This document shows positions 1-6,408 of a DNA stretch of 15,118 bases, piece by piece. The stretch comes from JAJPHT01 sp035687045. Its GTDB lineage: Archaea > Thermoplasmatota > SW-10-69-26 > JACQPN01 > JAJPHT01. The position numbers and the translations under genes were made by a program. The stretch's first letter is position 1; each line of letters begins with the position of its first letter. The stretch is from NCBI GenBank assembly GCA_035687045.1, contig DASRYU010000161.1, positions 1 through 15,118 of the forward strand, given 5' to 3'. The notes under the pieces are model-generated. The model did not search any database and was not told the DNA's origin. It saw only the letters and a program-made list of their open reading frames with translations.

Positions 1-1
1 C

Positions 2-1105
2 CGCAGCCTCATCACGGAGGCCGGCCTCGCGGCCGTGAAGGACGCGCGCATCCCCGGCGACGCCATCGAGGCCATGTACGTGGGCTCCATGAGCGCCGGC
101 CGCTTCATCGGCCAGGAGCACGTGGGCGCCCTCGTCGTGGACGAGGCGGGCCTCGCGCACCACCACATCCCCTCGACGCGCATCGAGGCCGCCGACGCGT
201 CGGGCGCCGCGGCGCTGCGCGCGGGCTACCTCGCCATCCTCTCGGGCGAGCACGACGTCGTCGTGGTCGGCGGCGTCGAGAAGATGACGGACGTCATCGA
301 CCAGGAGCAGACGAACACGCTCGCGACGGCGCTCGACCAGGAGTGGGAGGCGTTCTACGGCGCGACCTACCCCGGCGTCTTCGCGCTCATGGCGAAGGCG
401 CACATGGCGAAGTACGGCACGACGCGCGAGATGCTCGCCGCCGTCTCCGTCAAGAACCACCAGTCGGGCGCGCTCAACAAGAAGGCCGCCTATCCGTTCA
501 CCATCACGCCCGAGCAGGTGCTGCGCTCCCCGATGGTCGCCGACCCGCTGCGCATGCTCGACTGCGCCGCGAACGTTGACGGCGCCGCCGCCGTCGTCCT
601 CTGCAGCGAGGAGAAGGCGCGCGAGTTCCACGACAAGCCCGTGCGCGTCCTCGCGAGCGCCCAGGCGTCCGACCGCTTCGCGCTCGCCGACCGCGCCGAC
701 ATCACGAGCCTCGCGTCGACGCGCAAGGCCGCGAAGCTCGCGTACGAGAAGGCGCGCCTCACCCCGCGCGACGTCGACGTCGCCGAGGTGCACGACGCGT
801 TCACCATCACCGAGATCATGGCCATCGAGGACCTCGGCTTCGTCGGCGCGGGCGAGGGCGGCAAGGCCGCGCTCAACGGCACGACGGCGCTTCGCGGGCA
901 GCGCCCCGTCAACACCTCGGGCGGCCTCAAGGCGCGCGGCCACCCGCCGGGCGCCACCGGCCTCGCGCAGGTCGCGGAGATCGTCGCGCAGCTGCGCGGC
1001 GCGGCCGGGGACCGTCAGGTGCCCGACGCGCGCGTCGGCCTCACGCACAACGTCGGCGGCAGCGGCTCCACCGCCATCGTCCACCTCTTCGGGAGGGGCT
1101 GGTAA
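2..1105 (+). CDS. Archaeal thiolase (acetyl-CoA acetyltransferase type, SCP2-thiolase-like), 5' partial
   Basis: The reading frame is open from base 2, so about 20-25 N-terminal residues lie outside the window; 367 residues remain of a usual ~390. Thiolases of this family condense two acetyl-CoA to acetoacetyl-CoA, the first step of the mevalonate route to archaeal lipids, in a complex with HMG-CoA synthase and a DUF35 protein. Seen here are the DQEWEAFYGATYP block, EVHDAF (about base 786), the GGLKARGHPPGATG active-site loop (about 920-960) and the HNVGGSG ending typical of archaeal members. The segment that normally reads EAACASGG reads EAADASGA: the codon at 194-196 is GAC, so Asp sits where the acyl-accepting Cys should be. 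The next gene is the DUF35 partner. Family assignment is firm; catalytic competence is open. HMG-CoA synthase would be expected just upstream. Confidence 0.93.
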   Translation, partial: RSLITEAGLAAVKDARIPGDAIEAMYVGSMSAGRFIGQEHVGALVVDEAGLAHHHIPSTRIEAADASGAAALRAGYLAILSGEHDVVVVGGVEKMTDVIDQEQTNTLATALDQEWEAFYGATYPGVFALMAKAHMAKYGTTREMLAAVSVKNHQSGALNKKAAYPFTITPEQVLRSPMVADPLRMLDCAANVDGAAAVVLCSEEKAREFHDKPVRVLASAQASDRFALADRADITSLASTRKAAKLAYEKARLTPRDVDVAEVHDAFTITEIMAIEDLGFVGAGEGGKAALNGTTALRGQRPVNTSGGLKARGHPPGATGLAQVAEIVAQLRGAAGDRQVPDARVGLTHNVGGSGSTAIVHLFGRGW

Positions 1106-1153
1106 GTGCCCGCGCCCTGCCGCGATGACGCGGTGACGCGCTCCTTCCACCCG

Positions 1154-1174
1154 CCTCGCGTCTTCGCGTCGTCG
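1154..1174. repeat. TCTTCGCG-type octamer repeat in the thiolase-DUF35 gap
   Basis: CGCG cores at 1157 and 1165 recur with a period of 8. Bases 1154-1170 are identical over 17 bases to 8923-8939, another intergenic site. The rest of the gap 1106-1211 holds only the SD sequence of the next gene. Confidence 0.5.
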
Positions 1175-1196
1175 GGGCCGGCCCGCACGAGGGACC

Positions 1197-1202
1197 AGGA
1201 GG
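1197..1202 (+). promoter_or_regulatory. Strong Shine-Dalgarno before the DUF35 gene
   Basis: AGGAGG ends 9 bases before the ATG at 1212. Most genes here appear leaderless, so a perfect SD fits translation from a longer message, probably co-transcription with the thiolase. Confidence 0.7.
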
Positions 1203-1211
1203 AAGGTTAGG

Positions 1212-1715
1212 ATGCAGACCCCACGTTTCTGGCGCGAGATCGACGAGCGCTACACGCTCAAGGGCGTGAAGTGCGGCAACTGCCAGTCCATCCACTTCCC
1301 GAGCCGCACGCTCTGCCCGAAGTGCCGCCACGCGAGCGTCGGCCGCCTCCTCCCGTACCGCCTGAACGGCACCGGCGTCGTGGAGGCCGCGACGACCGTG
1401 CACACGCCGCCCGCGGGCTTCGAGCTCCAGGCGCCCTACGTGCTCGCGCTCGTGCGCCTCGACGAGGGCCCGCGCGTCACCGCGCAGGTCGTCGACGCGA
1501 AGCCCGACGCCGTCGCCGTCGGCACGAAGGTGCGCGCCGTCTTCCGCCGCATCAACACGGAAGGCGAGGCGGGTGTCGTGCAGTACGGGTACAAGTTCGT
1601 CGTCGCGCGCGCCCCCGCGAACGGCGACAGCGTGCAGGTCCCGCTGCCCAGCGCGAAGCAGGACCCCGCCGTCCCGCGCCCGCGCGACATCCCCGGCAGC
1701 GGCCCCGCCGGCTGA
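1212..1715 (+). CDS. DUF35 zinc-ribbon/OB-fold acyl-CoA-binding protein, thiolase partner
   Basis: This is a 167-residue protein. An N-terminal helix (PRFWREIDERY) leads into a rubredoxin-like zinc ribbon with C21-x2-C24 and C35-x2-C38, followed by an OB-fold (about residues 45-135; GTGVVEAATTVHTPP then PYVLALVRLDEGPRV). The tail from about 140 is Pro-rich and probably disordered. In archaea, DUF35 proteins bridge thiolase and HMG-CoA synthase and form a shared CoA-binding channel; in haloarchaea a similar OB-fold protein is the beta subunit of the BktB ketothiolase. It lies 106 bases after the thiolase on the same strand, the usual pairing. The start at 1212 is set by the AGGAGG at 1197. The zinc site is complete. 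Family and role are well supported; which thiolase activity it serves depends on the unusual active site of its neighbour. Confidence 0.93.
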   Translation: MQTPRFWREIDERYTLKGVKCGNCQSIHFPSRTLCPKCRHASVGRLLPYRLNGTGVVEAATTVHTPPAGFELQAPYVLALVRLDEGPRVTAQVVDAKPDAVAVGTKVRAVFRRINTEGEAGVVQYGYKFVVARAPANGDSVQVPLPSAKQDPAVPRPRDIPGSGPAG

Positions 1716-1733
1716 GCGGGCGCCTGCGCGCGA

Positions 1734-1745
1734 CAACGATTTGCC
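1734..1745 (+). promoter_or_regulatory. CAACG + TATA-like box for the PH-domain gene
   Basis: CAACG at 1734 followed by ATTTG; the AT-rich core is centred 27 bases before the ATG at 1768, the position expected for a leaderless archaeal transcript. Confidence 0.55.
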
Positions 1746-1767
1746 TGCCGTGGCCCTCGCCGGACGC

Positions 1768-2139
1768 ATGGGCATCATCGACGGCATGATGGGCAACGCC
1801 TCCGAGATGGACGCGGCCGCGGCGCAGCAGGAGTTCGGCCGCCTCCTCGCGCCCGGCGAGACGATCGAGCACGCGTACGTGCTCATCCGCGACATGTTCC
1901 TCTTCACGTCGCGTCGCCTCATCCTCGTGGACAAGCAGGGGCTCACCGGCAAGAAGACCGAGTACGTCTCGGTGCCGTACTCGAAGATCACGCGCTTCGC
2001 CATCGAGACGGCCGGCGCCTTCGACCTCGACGCGGAGCTCAAGATCTGGGTCACCGGAGCGCCCGAGCCGATCGCGAAGCAGTTCAACCGCAAGCTCGAC
2101 ATCTACAAGGTCCAGGCGGTGCTCGCCGCGCACGTCTGA
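1768..2139 (+). CDS. Bacterial-type PH-domain protein (bPH_1/DUF1696-like)
   Basis: This is a 123-residue soluble protein. It begins MGIIDGMMGNASEMDA and then shows the hallmark run of the family: an EEF-like helix, PGETIEHAYVLIRDMF, FTSRRLILVDKQGLTGKK, VSVPYSKITRF and ETAGAFDLDAELKIW. It covers essentially the whole length of a single bPH_1 domain, a PH-like beta-barrel with a C-terminal helix. No signal peptide or membrane segment is present. The ATG at 1768 matches the family N-terminus and sits 27 bases after a promoter-like box; a GTG at 1750 in frame is a less likely start. No specific ligand is established for the family; proposed roles are protein interaction or membrane association. 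It stands immediately before NfeD and SPFH genes, which hints at a membrane-linked role (inference). Confidence 0.88.
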   Translation: MGIIDGMMGNASEMDAAAAQQEFGRLLAPGETIEHAYVLIRDMFLFTSRRLILVDKQGLTGKKTEYVSVPYSKITRFAIETAGAFDLDAELKIWVTGAPEPIAKQFNRKLDIYKVQAVLAAHV

Positions 2140-2147
2140 AGGCGCTC

Positions 2148-2171
2148 CGGGCGGCGCACGCTGCACGCCCG
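2148..2171 (+). terminator. Possible weak hairpin after the PH-domain gene
   Basis: CGGGCG (2148-2153) pairs with CGCCCG (2166-2171), with an inner GCA/TGC pairing around a CGC loop. There is no clear pyrimidine tail, so terminator function is uncertain. Confidence 0.22.
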
Positions 2172-2214
2172 TCTGCCGCAAGAGCGCGACGAGCGCGAGC
2201 TTGTGGCCAAGGGA

Positions 2215-2226
2215 AGGGTTGAAGCG
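2215..2226 (+). promoter_or_regulatory. Possible TATA-like box before nfeD
   Basis: GGGTTGAAGCG, with TTGAA at 2219-2223, about 33 bases before the ATG at 2254. It resembles the box before 13798 (GTTTGAAGC) but is slightly far from the start. Confidence 0.3.
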
Positions 2227-2253
2227 CGCCCCCGCGGCATCCGTGGCGTCGCC

Positions 2254-2748
2254 ATGTTCCACACCGACCCGTTCACCGTCGGCTACGGGTTCATCGCGCT
2301 CGGCGTCCTCTTCTTCCTCGTCGAAGCCACGCTGCCTGGCTTCTTTCTCGGCGTGCCGGCGAGCATCCTCATCATCCTCGGCGTGATCGCGCTCGTCGTC
2401 CCCGACTTCGACCTCTTCAGCATCTGGGCGCCGCTCATCGTCGTCATCGTGGGCATCCCGGCGACCGCCATCACCATCTGGAGCTATCGCCGCATGGCCC
2501 CCGCCGACGAGGAGCCCACGACGCAGACGGGCTCGAACCTCATCGGCGCGACGGGGCGCGTGACGACGCAGGTCATCGCCGACCGACCGCGCGGCAAGGT
2601 CAAGATCGAGCACCAGGAGTGGAGCGCCATCAGCGAGACCGGCGTGCTGCCGGTGGGCACGCTCATCCGCGTCACCCGCGTCGACGGCATCATCCTCGTC
2701 GTCGCGCGCGTCGACGAGCCGGTCGCAAGCGCCGGCGTGGGCGCGTGA
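2254..2748 (+). CDS. NfeD-family membrane protein (short form)
   Basis: This 164-residue protein has an N-terminal membrane part and a C-terminal soluble OB-fold. Hydrophobic segments run at about residues 8-28 (GFIALGVLFFLVEATLPG), 32-50 (a long Ile/Leu/Val stretch) and 56-75. The OB-fold spans about 95-155, starting at LIGATGRVTTQV and ending IRVTRVDGIILVVARV. It lacks the ClpP-like serine protease domain of long NfeD proteins, so it is the short class that usually accompanies an SPFH protein. The SPFH gene indeed follows 43 bases later. The ATG at 2254 gives the natural start just before the first helix; a GTG at 2203 in frame would add 17 basic residues and overlap the promoter-like box. 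Known role: partner and probable stabiliser of stomatin-type membrane assemblies. Confidence 0.9.
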   Translation: MFHTDPFTVGYGFIALGVLFFLVEATLPGFFLGVPASILIILGVIALVVPDFDLFSIWAPLIVVIVGIPATAITIWSYRRMAPADEEPTTQTGSNLIGATGRVTTQVIADRPRGKVKIEHQEWSAISETGVLPVGTLIRVTRVDGIILVVARVDEPVASAGVGA

Positions 2749-2755
2749 ATCGGCT

Positions 2756-2767
2756 CAACGCTCAAAC
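2756..2767 (+). promoter_or_regulatory. CAACG + TATA-like box for the SPFH gene
   Basis: CAACG at 2756-2760 followed by CTCAAAC; the AT-rich core is centred about 28 bases before the ATG at 2792. The box starts 8 bases after the nfeD stop, so the SPFH gene may be transcribed separately. Confidence 0.5.
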
Positions 2768-2791
2768 CCGCCGCCGTCGTTGCACGCCCCG

Positions 2792-3907
2792 ATGCTCATC
2801 GTTCTCGGGCAGGTCGCGCCGGGCTACACGGTCCTCGCGGTCCTCATCCTCATCGGGCTCATCGTCGTCGCCCTCACGGGCATCCGCATCATCCAGCCCT
2901 ACGAGCAGGGGCTCTGGGTCGTGCTCGGCAAGTACCGCGGCAAGAAGAACCCGGGCTTCAACTGGGTCTACCCGCTCATCTCGCAGGTCGTGAAGCTCGA
3001 CCTCCGCACGCAGGTGCTCGACGTGCCTCGGCAGGAGGTCATCACGAAGGACAACTCGCCCACGAACGTGGACGCGGTCATCTACCTGCGCGTGGTGACG
3101 CCCGAGAAGGCGTTCTTCGAGGTCACGAACTACCGCCACGCGACCATCGCGCTGGCGCAGACGACGCTGCGCAGCATCGTGGGCGACATGGACCTCGACG
3201 AGATCCTGTACAACCGCGACCGCATCAACCACCGCCTGCGCGACATCCTCGACGAGGCCACCACCGCGTGGGGCGTGCGCGTCGAGAGCGTCGAGATCCG
3301 CGAGGTGGACCCCGTCGGCCGTGTGAAGGCGGCGATGGAGGAGCAGACGTCGGCGGAGCGCGAGCGCCGCGCGGCCATCCTGCGCGCCGACGGCCAGAAG
3401 CGCGCGGCGATCCTGAGCGCCGAGGGCGAGAAGCGCAGCCGCATCCTGCAGGCGGAAGGCGTGCGCACGGCGCAGGTGCTCGAGGCGGAAGGCCGCCGCG
3501 TCGCGCAGATCCTCGAGCGCCAGGGCGAGGCGCAGGGCCTGCGCATCCTCGCGCTCGGCGGCGCGACGCTCGACCAGAAGTCGCTCACGGTCCTCTCGCT
3601 CGACGCGCTCAAGAAGCTCGGCGAGGGACCCGCGACAAAGATGGTCATCCCGTACGAGGTCACGTCGCTCCTCAAGAGCGCGGCGCAGTACATGCACGCG
3701 GGCTCCCAGGAGCCGCCGCGCGAGAGCTCGACGGTGCGCGAGCTCGAGCAGGTCATCGGCGACGCCGAGCGCGTCCTCGGACGCATCCCCTCGCCCGACG
3801 ACCTCACGCGCACGCTCGAGGACATCGAGAAGCAGGCGGCGGACGAGACGGCGCGCGCGGAGGCGCTCGCGGCCGGCGCGGCCGAGAAGACGAAGCTCGA
3901 GCCGTGA
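2792..3907 (+). CDS. SPFH/band-7 (stomatin/prohibitin-like) membrane protein
   Basis: This 371-residue protein has one N-terminal membrane helix at about 11-30, then an SPFH domain at about 31-185 (IIQPYEQGLWVVLGKYRG, NPGFNWVYPLI, TKDNSPTNVDAVIYLRV, LRSIVGDMDLDEIL, WGVRVESVEIREVDP). A helical region follows, built of five consecutive 11-residue repeats at 193-247 (pattern R-x-x-x-I-L-x-A-E-G-x), which should form a long coiled coil. A flexible acidic/Ala-rich tail follows after about 310. SPFH proteins assemble into large membrane rings or microdomains and often act with NfeD and membrane proteases. I chose the ATG at 2792 because of the promoter spacing; a TTG at 2780 would add four residues. 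Only 7 bases separate its stop from the convergent EamA gene. Family certain; specific partner inferred from the adjacent nfeD. Confidence 0.94.
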   Translation: MLIVLGQVAPGYTVLAVLILIGLIVVALTGIRIIQPYEQGLWVVLGKYRGKKNPGFNWVYPLISQVVKLDLRTQVLDVPRQEVITKDNSPTNVDAVIYLRVVTPEKAFFEVTNYRHATIALAQTTLRSIVGDMDLDEILYNRDRINHRLRDILDEATTAWGVRVESVEIREVDPVGRVKAAMEEQTSAERERRAAILRADGQKRAAILSAEGEKRSRILQAEGVRTAQVLEAEGRRVAQILERQGEAQGLRILALGGATLDQKSLTVLSLDALKKLGEGPATKMVIPYEVTSLLKSAAQYMHAGSQEPPRESSTVRELEQVIGDAERVLGRIPSPDDLTRTLEDIEKQAADETARAEALAAGAAEKTKLEP

Positions 3908-3914
3908 GCGCGCG

Positions 3915-4804
3915 CTACGGCGCCGCGTCGACGGGTGCTGGCGGACGCGCGGCGCCTCGCATCGTGACGAGGAGCACGCTCGCCATCACCAGGGCGACCC
4001 CCGCCCACTGCCACGTCGAGGGGGCCTCCGCGAAGAGGAGCATGCCCCAGAGGAGCGTCAGCGTCGGCTGGCCGAGAAGGATCATGCTTGTCTCGAGCGC
4101 GGGCAGGCGCGGCAGCGCGTGGGAGATGAGGTACCAGCCGAGGCTGTGCGAGCCAACGGCGAGGAGCAGGAGCCAGCCGTGCGCGGGCCATGTCGGGACG
4201 AGGCTGAAGCCGGGGTCGACAGAAGGCTCAGCGGGAGCCCCGCGACGGCTGCGCCGAGAGTCGCGTCGAGAAGCGGCCCCGCCGCGTTCCCCCGCGCCCG
4301 CCCGCTGCGGCGCAGAAGCAGCAGGTAGCCGGTGTAGGCGAAGGCGGTGAGGATGCCGAAGGCGGCGCCGAGGACGGGGTCGGAGCCGTACGCGTCCGCG
4401 CGGCCCAGGCCGGTCGTGAGCGCGAGGCCCGCCAGCGCGATCGGGAGCGCGACGAGCGCGGCGCGCGTGGGCCGCTCCCGCAGCGCCACCCACGCGACCA
4501 CCGCCACGAGAACGACCTGCAGGTTGCCGATGACCGTCGCGAGCCCCGCCCCGATGTAGCCGATGCTGCGATGCCAGAAGTGCAGGTCGAGCGCGAAGAA
4601 CGCGCCCGCGGCGAGGGCGATGAGCCGGTCGCGCGGAGGGCGCGCGTCCTTCTCCGGCTGGAGAAGGAAGAACACGAGGAGGACCGGGATGGCGTAGAGG
4701 ACGCGGAAGAACGCGCTCGTGCCGGGGCTCACGTCGGCCGCGCGCACGAAGATCGCGCTGAAGCTGATCGCGAGGACCCCGCCGACGGCATGGAGCCGGG
4801 CCAA
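3915..4804 (-). pseudogene. EamA/DMT-family transporter broken by one frameshift
   Basis: Two overlapping minus-strand frames together make one EamA (drug/metabolite transporter) protein of about 296 residues with ten predicted helices and two EamA repeats. The N-terminal part runs from 4804 (ARLHAVGGVLAISFSAIF, then FFRVLYAIPVLLVFFLL and IGNLQVVLVAVVAWVALRERP) to about 4215; the C-terminal part continues one frame over (PTWPAHGWLLLLAVGSHSLG, LLGQPTLTLLWGMLLFAE) to the stop at 3915. The switch lies around 4209-4230 and is consistent with loss of one base, most simply in the GGGG at 4212-4215. The start is the TTG at 4804: it lies 28 bases after a TATA-like box (4827-4837) and just before the first helix. 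Either a true pseudogene or a sequencing/assembly error; a second, intact EamA gene lies at 11443. Confidence 0.78.
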
Positions 4805-4826
4805 CGTGGGGCGACCTGGCTCGCGG

Positions 4827-4837
4827 GCATCAAAGCT
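4827..4837 (-). promoter_or_regulatory. TATA-like box for the EamA gene at 4804
   Basis: Read on the minus strand: AGCTTTGATGC, centred about 28 bases before the TTG at 4804. This spacing is the main reason for choosing that start. Confidence 0.45.
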
Positions 4838-4927
4838 GCGGCCGCGGCGCGCCCCGTCCCACGAGCCGGCGGCCCCGCGCGAGGGTGGACCGCTGTCCCG
4901 CGCCAACGATCCGCGATAGGTCCTCAT

Positions 4928-4942
4928 GAGAACGGCTATCGC
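4928..4942 (+). promoter_or_regulatory. TATA-like box for the small secreted protein
   Basis: GAGAACGGCTATCG resembles the CAACG-CTTAT boxes elsewhere in the window. It is centred about 37 bases before the ATG at 4975, leaving a short leader that holds the SD GGGAGG (4963-4968, spacing 6). Confidence 0.38.
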
Positions 4943-4974
4943 CGGGTGCGCCTCCTCTCGATGGGAGGCCGCTC

Positions 4975-5412
4975 ATGTCCCACTGGAAGCCCGCCATCGC
5001 CATCCTCATCGCCATCGCCACCGTGCCCTTCGCCTTGCCCGAGGCCGAGGCCAACCACTGCGGCCCCGTCGTCATCTTCGGCCGCGTGGCGCAGGCCGCC
5101 GGCCAGAACGCCGGCGCGAACGCCGGCGGCGTCCCCTGCGCCGCCCTCGGCGAATCCGGCCCCGACGTGCGCGAGATCACGCCCGGCTCCCCGAACCTCC
5201 AGGTCCGCTTCATCGGCTCCTTCCCCGGCGTGACCACCCTCACGGGCACGATCTCGGGCCTCGGCGTCGAGCAGGCGATCACGCTCACGGCCGCCGGCAC
5301 CGTCTTCGACAGCGGCTACGTCGCGATCGACCCGCTCGCCACCGGCGACGTCACCGCCACCGTCACGGCGCCCTCCGGCACCTTCACCGTGACGTTCCAC
5401 AAGTCGGCGTGA
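4975..5412 (+). CDS. Small secreted protein of unknown function
   Basis: This is a 145-residue protein. It has a clear signal peptide: Lys5 followed by a hydrophobic core (residues 6-21) and a likely cleavage after ALPEAEA (residue 26). The mature part starts NHCGPV and contains two Cys, C29 and C55, that could form a disulfide. The rest is rich in Thr, Val, Gly and Ala in alternating patterns (TLTGTISGLG, ITLTAAGTVF, VTATVTAPSGTFTVTFH), which suggests an all-beta fold such as an Ig-like or bead domain. The start is supported by GGGAGG at 4963-4968. It is divergent from the broken EamA gene and is followed by a hairpin terminator. I do not recognise a family; an exported extracellular or envelope-associated protein is as far as the sequence goes. 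Confidence 0.75.
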   Translation: MSHWKPAIAILIAIATVPFALPEAEANHCGPVVIFGRVAQAAGQNAGANAGGVPCAALGESGPDVREITPGSPNLQVRFIGSFPGVTTLTGTISGLGVEQAITLTAAGTVFDSGYVAIDPLATGDVTATVTAPSGTFTVTFHKSA

Positions 5413-5416
5413 GCTC

Positions 5417-5459
5417 GTCCGCGCGCGGCCGCGCGCTCGTGCGGCCGCGGACTCTTCTT
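5417..5459. terminator. Bidirectional hairpin terminator with paired GCGGCCGC palindromes
   Basis: GTCC (5417-5420) pairs with GGAC (5449-5452) and GCGGCCGC (5425-5432) pairs with GCGGCCGC (5441-5448) around an 8-base loop, with a 4-base bulge. A pyrimidine tail TCTTCTTC follows on the plus strand. It lies between two convergent genes whose stops are only 46 bases apart. Confidence 0.55.
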
Positions 5460-6331
5460 CACCCTTCCTCGAGGGTCTCCCACGTGTCGGAGACGAGCAT
5501 GTCCGTGCGCTCGAGGTCCGCGTGCCCCTTCACGCGCGCGAGCTCGCGCATGGCCGCCGCGAACGCGAGGTAGTCGCGCGGCGCGTCGACCTTCGGGATG
5601 GGCACGCCCAGCTCCTCGCCCACCTCGGGCGTCGCGCGCGGCGTGAGCGGCGGCCAGCGCGCGGGCGCGAAGGCGTGGAGGACCTTCGTGAAGAGCGCGA
5701 GCGACTTCGGCTCAAGCTTCTCGACGTGCTCCAGCCGGCGCACGACCTCGTCCTCGCTCGCCTCCTGCGGCGGCACGCCGTCCTCGCCGAACGCGACGCG
5801 CATCACGGCCGCCTCGATGGCATCCGTGCGAAGAAGCTCCGTCGCGATCTGCTGGCGCGGCCACGCGCCGTTCCCTCCGTGGATCTGCAGCCGCCCGTTC
5901 GCGAGCGCGGCCTCCAGCTCCGCGGGCGGGAGCTTGCGGAACACGTAGTCGCGCATCTCGTCCCAGTCCGCGAGCCCGTTGTACCCCTGGATGCGGCGGT
6001 CGTCGATCGTCACGTCGAACATCTTGACCATGCCGCGGTAGAAGCCGCCGCGGAACGTCGACGTGTCCTCCTCCTCGCTGTGCACTTTCCCGCGGTGCTG
6101 CGGGAGCGTGAAGGCCGCGGCGTACGCCTTCGCGGGCGCCTCGCCCTCGTGCACGCGCGTGACGTAGTCGCGAAGGCGCGCGTGGCACGCGACGCGGAAC
6201 GCGTGGATGGTGTCGTCGACGTCGTGCTGCACGGGCCCGCGCATCGGGGTCGCCGCGCCCGCGCGCGCCGCGCCGCAGAGCGGGCACACGCTGCGGAGCC
6301 GCTTGTGCTCGCAGAAGAGCGAGGCTGCCAT
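5459..6331 (-). CDS. Conserved-looking protein with N-terminal CxH/CxxC zinc site, function unknown
   Basis: This is a 290-residue protein from the ATG at 6331. It opens with a compact metal site, FCEHKRLRSVCPLCGAA, giving C7-x-H9 and C16-x2-C19. The remaining ~250 residues are mixed helix and loop with no membrane segment: FRGGFYRGMVKMFDVTIDD, YNGLADWDEMRDYVFRKL and a C-terminal block LALFTKVLHAFAPARWPPLTPR. That last block resembles the helix plus 'P-x-R-F/W-P' segment seen in some restriction- or McrB-like N-terminal domains, but the likeness is too weak to assign. An in-frame GTG at 6358 would start about 25 bases after the shared promoter element near 6382 and is an alternative. It is divergent from the lipoprotein gene at 6409. 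I do not recognise the family; a small nucleic-acid or protein-binding zinc element plus an unknown domain is the safest description. Confidence 0.72.
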   Translation of the reverse strand: MAASLFCEHKRLRSVCPLCGAARAGAATPMRGPVQHDVDDTIHAFRVACHARLRDYVTRVHEGEAPAKAYAAAFTLPQHRGKVHSEEEDTSTFRGGFYRGMVKMFDVTIDDRRIQGYNGLADWDEMRDYVFRKLPPAELEAALANGRLQIHGGNGAWPRQQIATELLRTDAIEAAVMRVAFGEDGVPPQEASEDEVVRRLEHVEKLEPKSLALFTKVLHAFAPARWPPLTPRATPEVGEELGVPIPKVDAPRDYLAFAAAMRELARVKGHADLERTDMLVSDTWETLEEG

Positions 6332-6375
6332 CGGCGCCGCCCAGCGCGCGCCGCGCACATGAACCTGCGTCGCGG

Positions 6376-6388
6376 CCTTCAAGTAAGG
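6376..6388 (+). promoter_or_regulatory. TATA-like box between divergent genes
   Basis: CCTTCAAGTAAGG is centred 27 bases before the ATG at 6409. The element is nearly palindromic (CCTTACTTGAAGG on the other strand), so it could also serve the minus-strand gene, which has a candidate GTG start at 6358. Confidence 0.45.
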
Positions 6389-6408
6389 CGGCTCCGCTGC
6401 CCGGCGGC

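Noticed and set aside
2203..2253. GTG start at 2203 for nfeD
   Set aside because: It would add 17 basic residues before the first membrane helix and overlap the promoter-like box; the ATG at 2254 matches the family.
5425..5448. Paired GCGGCCGC palindromes as possible recombination or cloning sites
   Set aside because: They form the two arms of a hairpin between convergent genes with a pyrimidine tail, so a terminator explains them.
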